NCBI GenBank assembly: GCA_903813345.2
Contig: CAIIXF020000001.1
Location: forward strand, 43,123,366 to 43,187,365
Direction: 5' to 3'
Length of the DNA: 64,000 bases
From: Owenia fusiformis
Taxonomy: Eukaryota > Annelida > Polychaeta > Sabellida > Oweniidae
Of the stretch, positions 63,469 through 64,000 are shown piece after piece. The translations under genes and the position numbers were made by a program. The number at the start of each line of letters is the position of its first letter. The stretch's first letter is position 1. A model generated the notes under the pieces. It saw nothing but the letters and a program-made list of their open reading frames with translations. It did no database searches and was not told the origin of the DNA.

Positions 63469-64000
63469 TAACGACCCTTGGGCATGCCGTCGGGAAGCTG
63501 TAGTGTACCGAGCCAGAAACTAGACTCGAAAGAGAATGTGCTAAATTGCCCCATACGGGAATCAAACACAGGACCTCCCGCTCTCGAGTCAGACGCTCTA
63601 CCCCTGAGCCATAAGGGCTAGCCACTACAGCTGATAGTAGCGACTTGCTATTGTAGGTCATTACACCATCCCCCCTAGAAGACGACGTCCCGTCGTAACT
63701 GGTTCACAAGGGCAATCCCACTTCTGACACCAATGTAACGACCCTTGGGCACGCTCGTCGGGGAGCTATAGTATACTAGTCATATAAATCTGACCCTCGT
63801 ATGATGTTATTTGTTGTTATTTTTTCTGATTTAGATATTTATTTTTTCTTATTTTCTTGCATACGAGGGTCATACACACTCCCCGCATCTATATTGCGGG
63901 AAATGCTTTCCTGGCCTGTCTAACCAACCAAATTCACACAAATGGTAAATAAATTTCTTTGCTTCAACTATAAAGTATTTAATCTTACCTTAGGCACGTA
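63469..64000 (-). mobile_element. LTR-retroelement or TRIM-like fragment with tRNA-like insert
   Basis: TAACGACCCTTGGGCA occurs at about 63469 and again at 63736, each followed by similar sequence (CGTCGGG(A/G)AGCT, TAGT(G/A)TAC). On the minus strand the second copy ends ...GGGTCGTTACA and is followed at once by TTGGTGTCAGAAGTGGGATT, which looks like an LTR end plus a tRNA primer-binding site. Between the two copies, minus-strand 63620-63549, lies a tRNA-like sequence (A box TGGCTCAGGGGTAGAGC, B box region TTTGATTCC). The right part has a 12-bp inverted repeat GACCCTCGTATG at 63792-63803 and its complement at 63860-63871. No protein is visible. The element runs out of the window. Confidence 0.6.
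63549..63620 (-). other. tRNA-like (pseudo-tRNA or SINE head) sequence
   Basis: The sequence starts GCCCTTATGGCTCAGGGGTA and ends CCCGTATGGGGCA, with recognisable D-arm, anticodon-arm-like and T-arm parts and pol III A and B box resemblance. The anticodon stem pairs poorly and the acceptor arms mismatch, so a working tRNA is unlikely. It is better read as a tRNA-derived promoter inside a mobile element. Confidence 0.5.

Overview
This is eukaryotic, AT-rich DNA with many short exons, GT-AG introns and dense non-autonomous transposons. The gene content is ordinary metazoan. Mobile elements with GTCC-type microsatellites, roughly 135-160 bp tandem cores and hairpin ends resemble the bivalve 'pearl' elements. 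I therefore infer a lophotrochozoan, most likely a bivalve mollusc. That is an inference: no species-specific marker is visible.

Layout. (1) 1-10915: no coding exon found; probably a long SZT2 intron or the region before the first exon visible here. (2) 10916-49253, plus strand: 47 exons of SZT2, the giant scaffold of the KICSTOR complex that restrains mTORC1. They encode 3122 codons and the stop; the N-terminal third lies left of the window. Exon phases join without a break. (3) An L1/Tx1-like LINE (11308-14850, minus) lies in the first visible intron between perfect 18-bp target duplications. (4) At least seven Helitron/pearl-like elements of five families fill the other large SZT2 introns, together with a piggyBac-like element, other inverted-repeat elements and minisatellites. 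(5) 49254-55681: intergenic space between two convergent genes, with several small DNA elements. (6) 55682-62863, minus strand: a complete 12-exon ARFGAP1 homologue of 503 residues (ArfGAP zinc finger, ALPS1, two ALPS2-like exons, tryptophan-rich coatomer-binding tail). (7) 63268, plus strand: first exon of a probable KRI1 homologue, head-to-head with ARFGAP1 across about 400 bp that look like a bidirectional promoter. (8) 63469-64000: a retroelement fragment with LTR-like repeats, a primer-binding-site-like stretch and a tRNA-like sequence.

The three host genes belong to different processes: nutrient signalling at the lysosome, Golgi COPI traffic and ribosome biogenesis. They are not a pathway cluster.

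The most unusual material is in the introns. Several element families with unrelated sequences share one terminal architecture, all lie in the sense of the host gene, and several end a few tens of bases before a 3' splice site. One family carries repeated nuclear-receptor half-sites. ARFGAP1 also has a tandem 60-nt exon duplication in its membrane-curvature-sensing region. Exon boundaries were read by hand from splice signals, reading frame and remembered family similarity; no database search was run.
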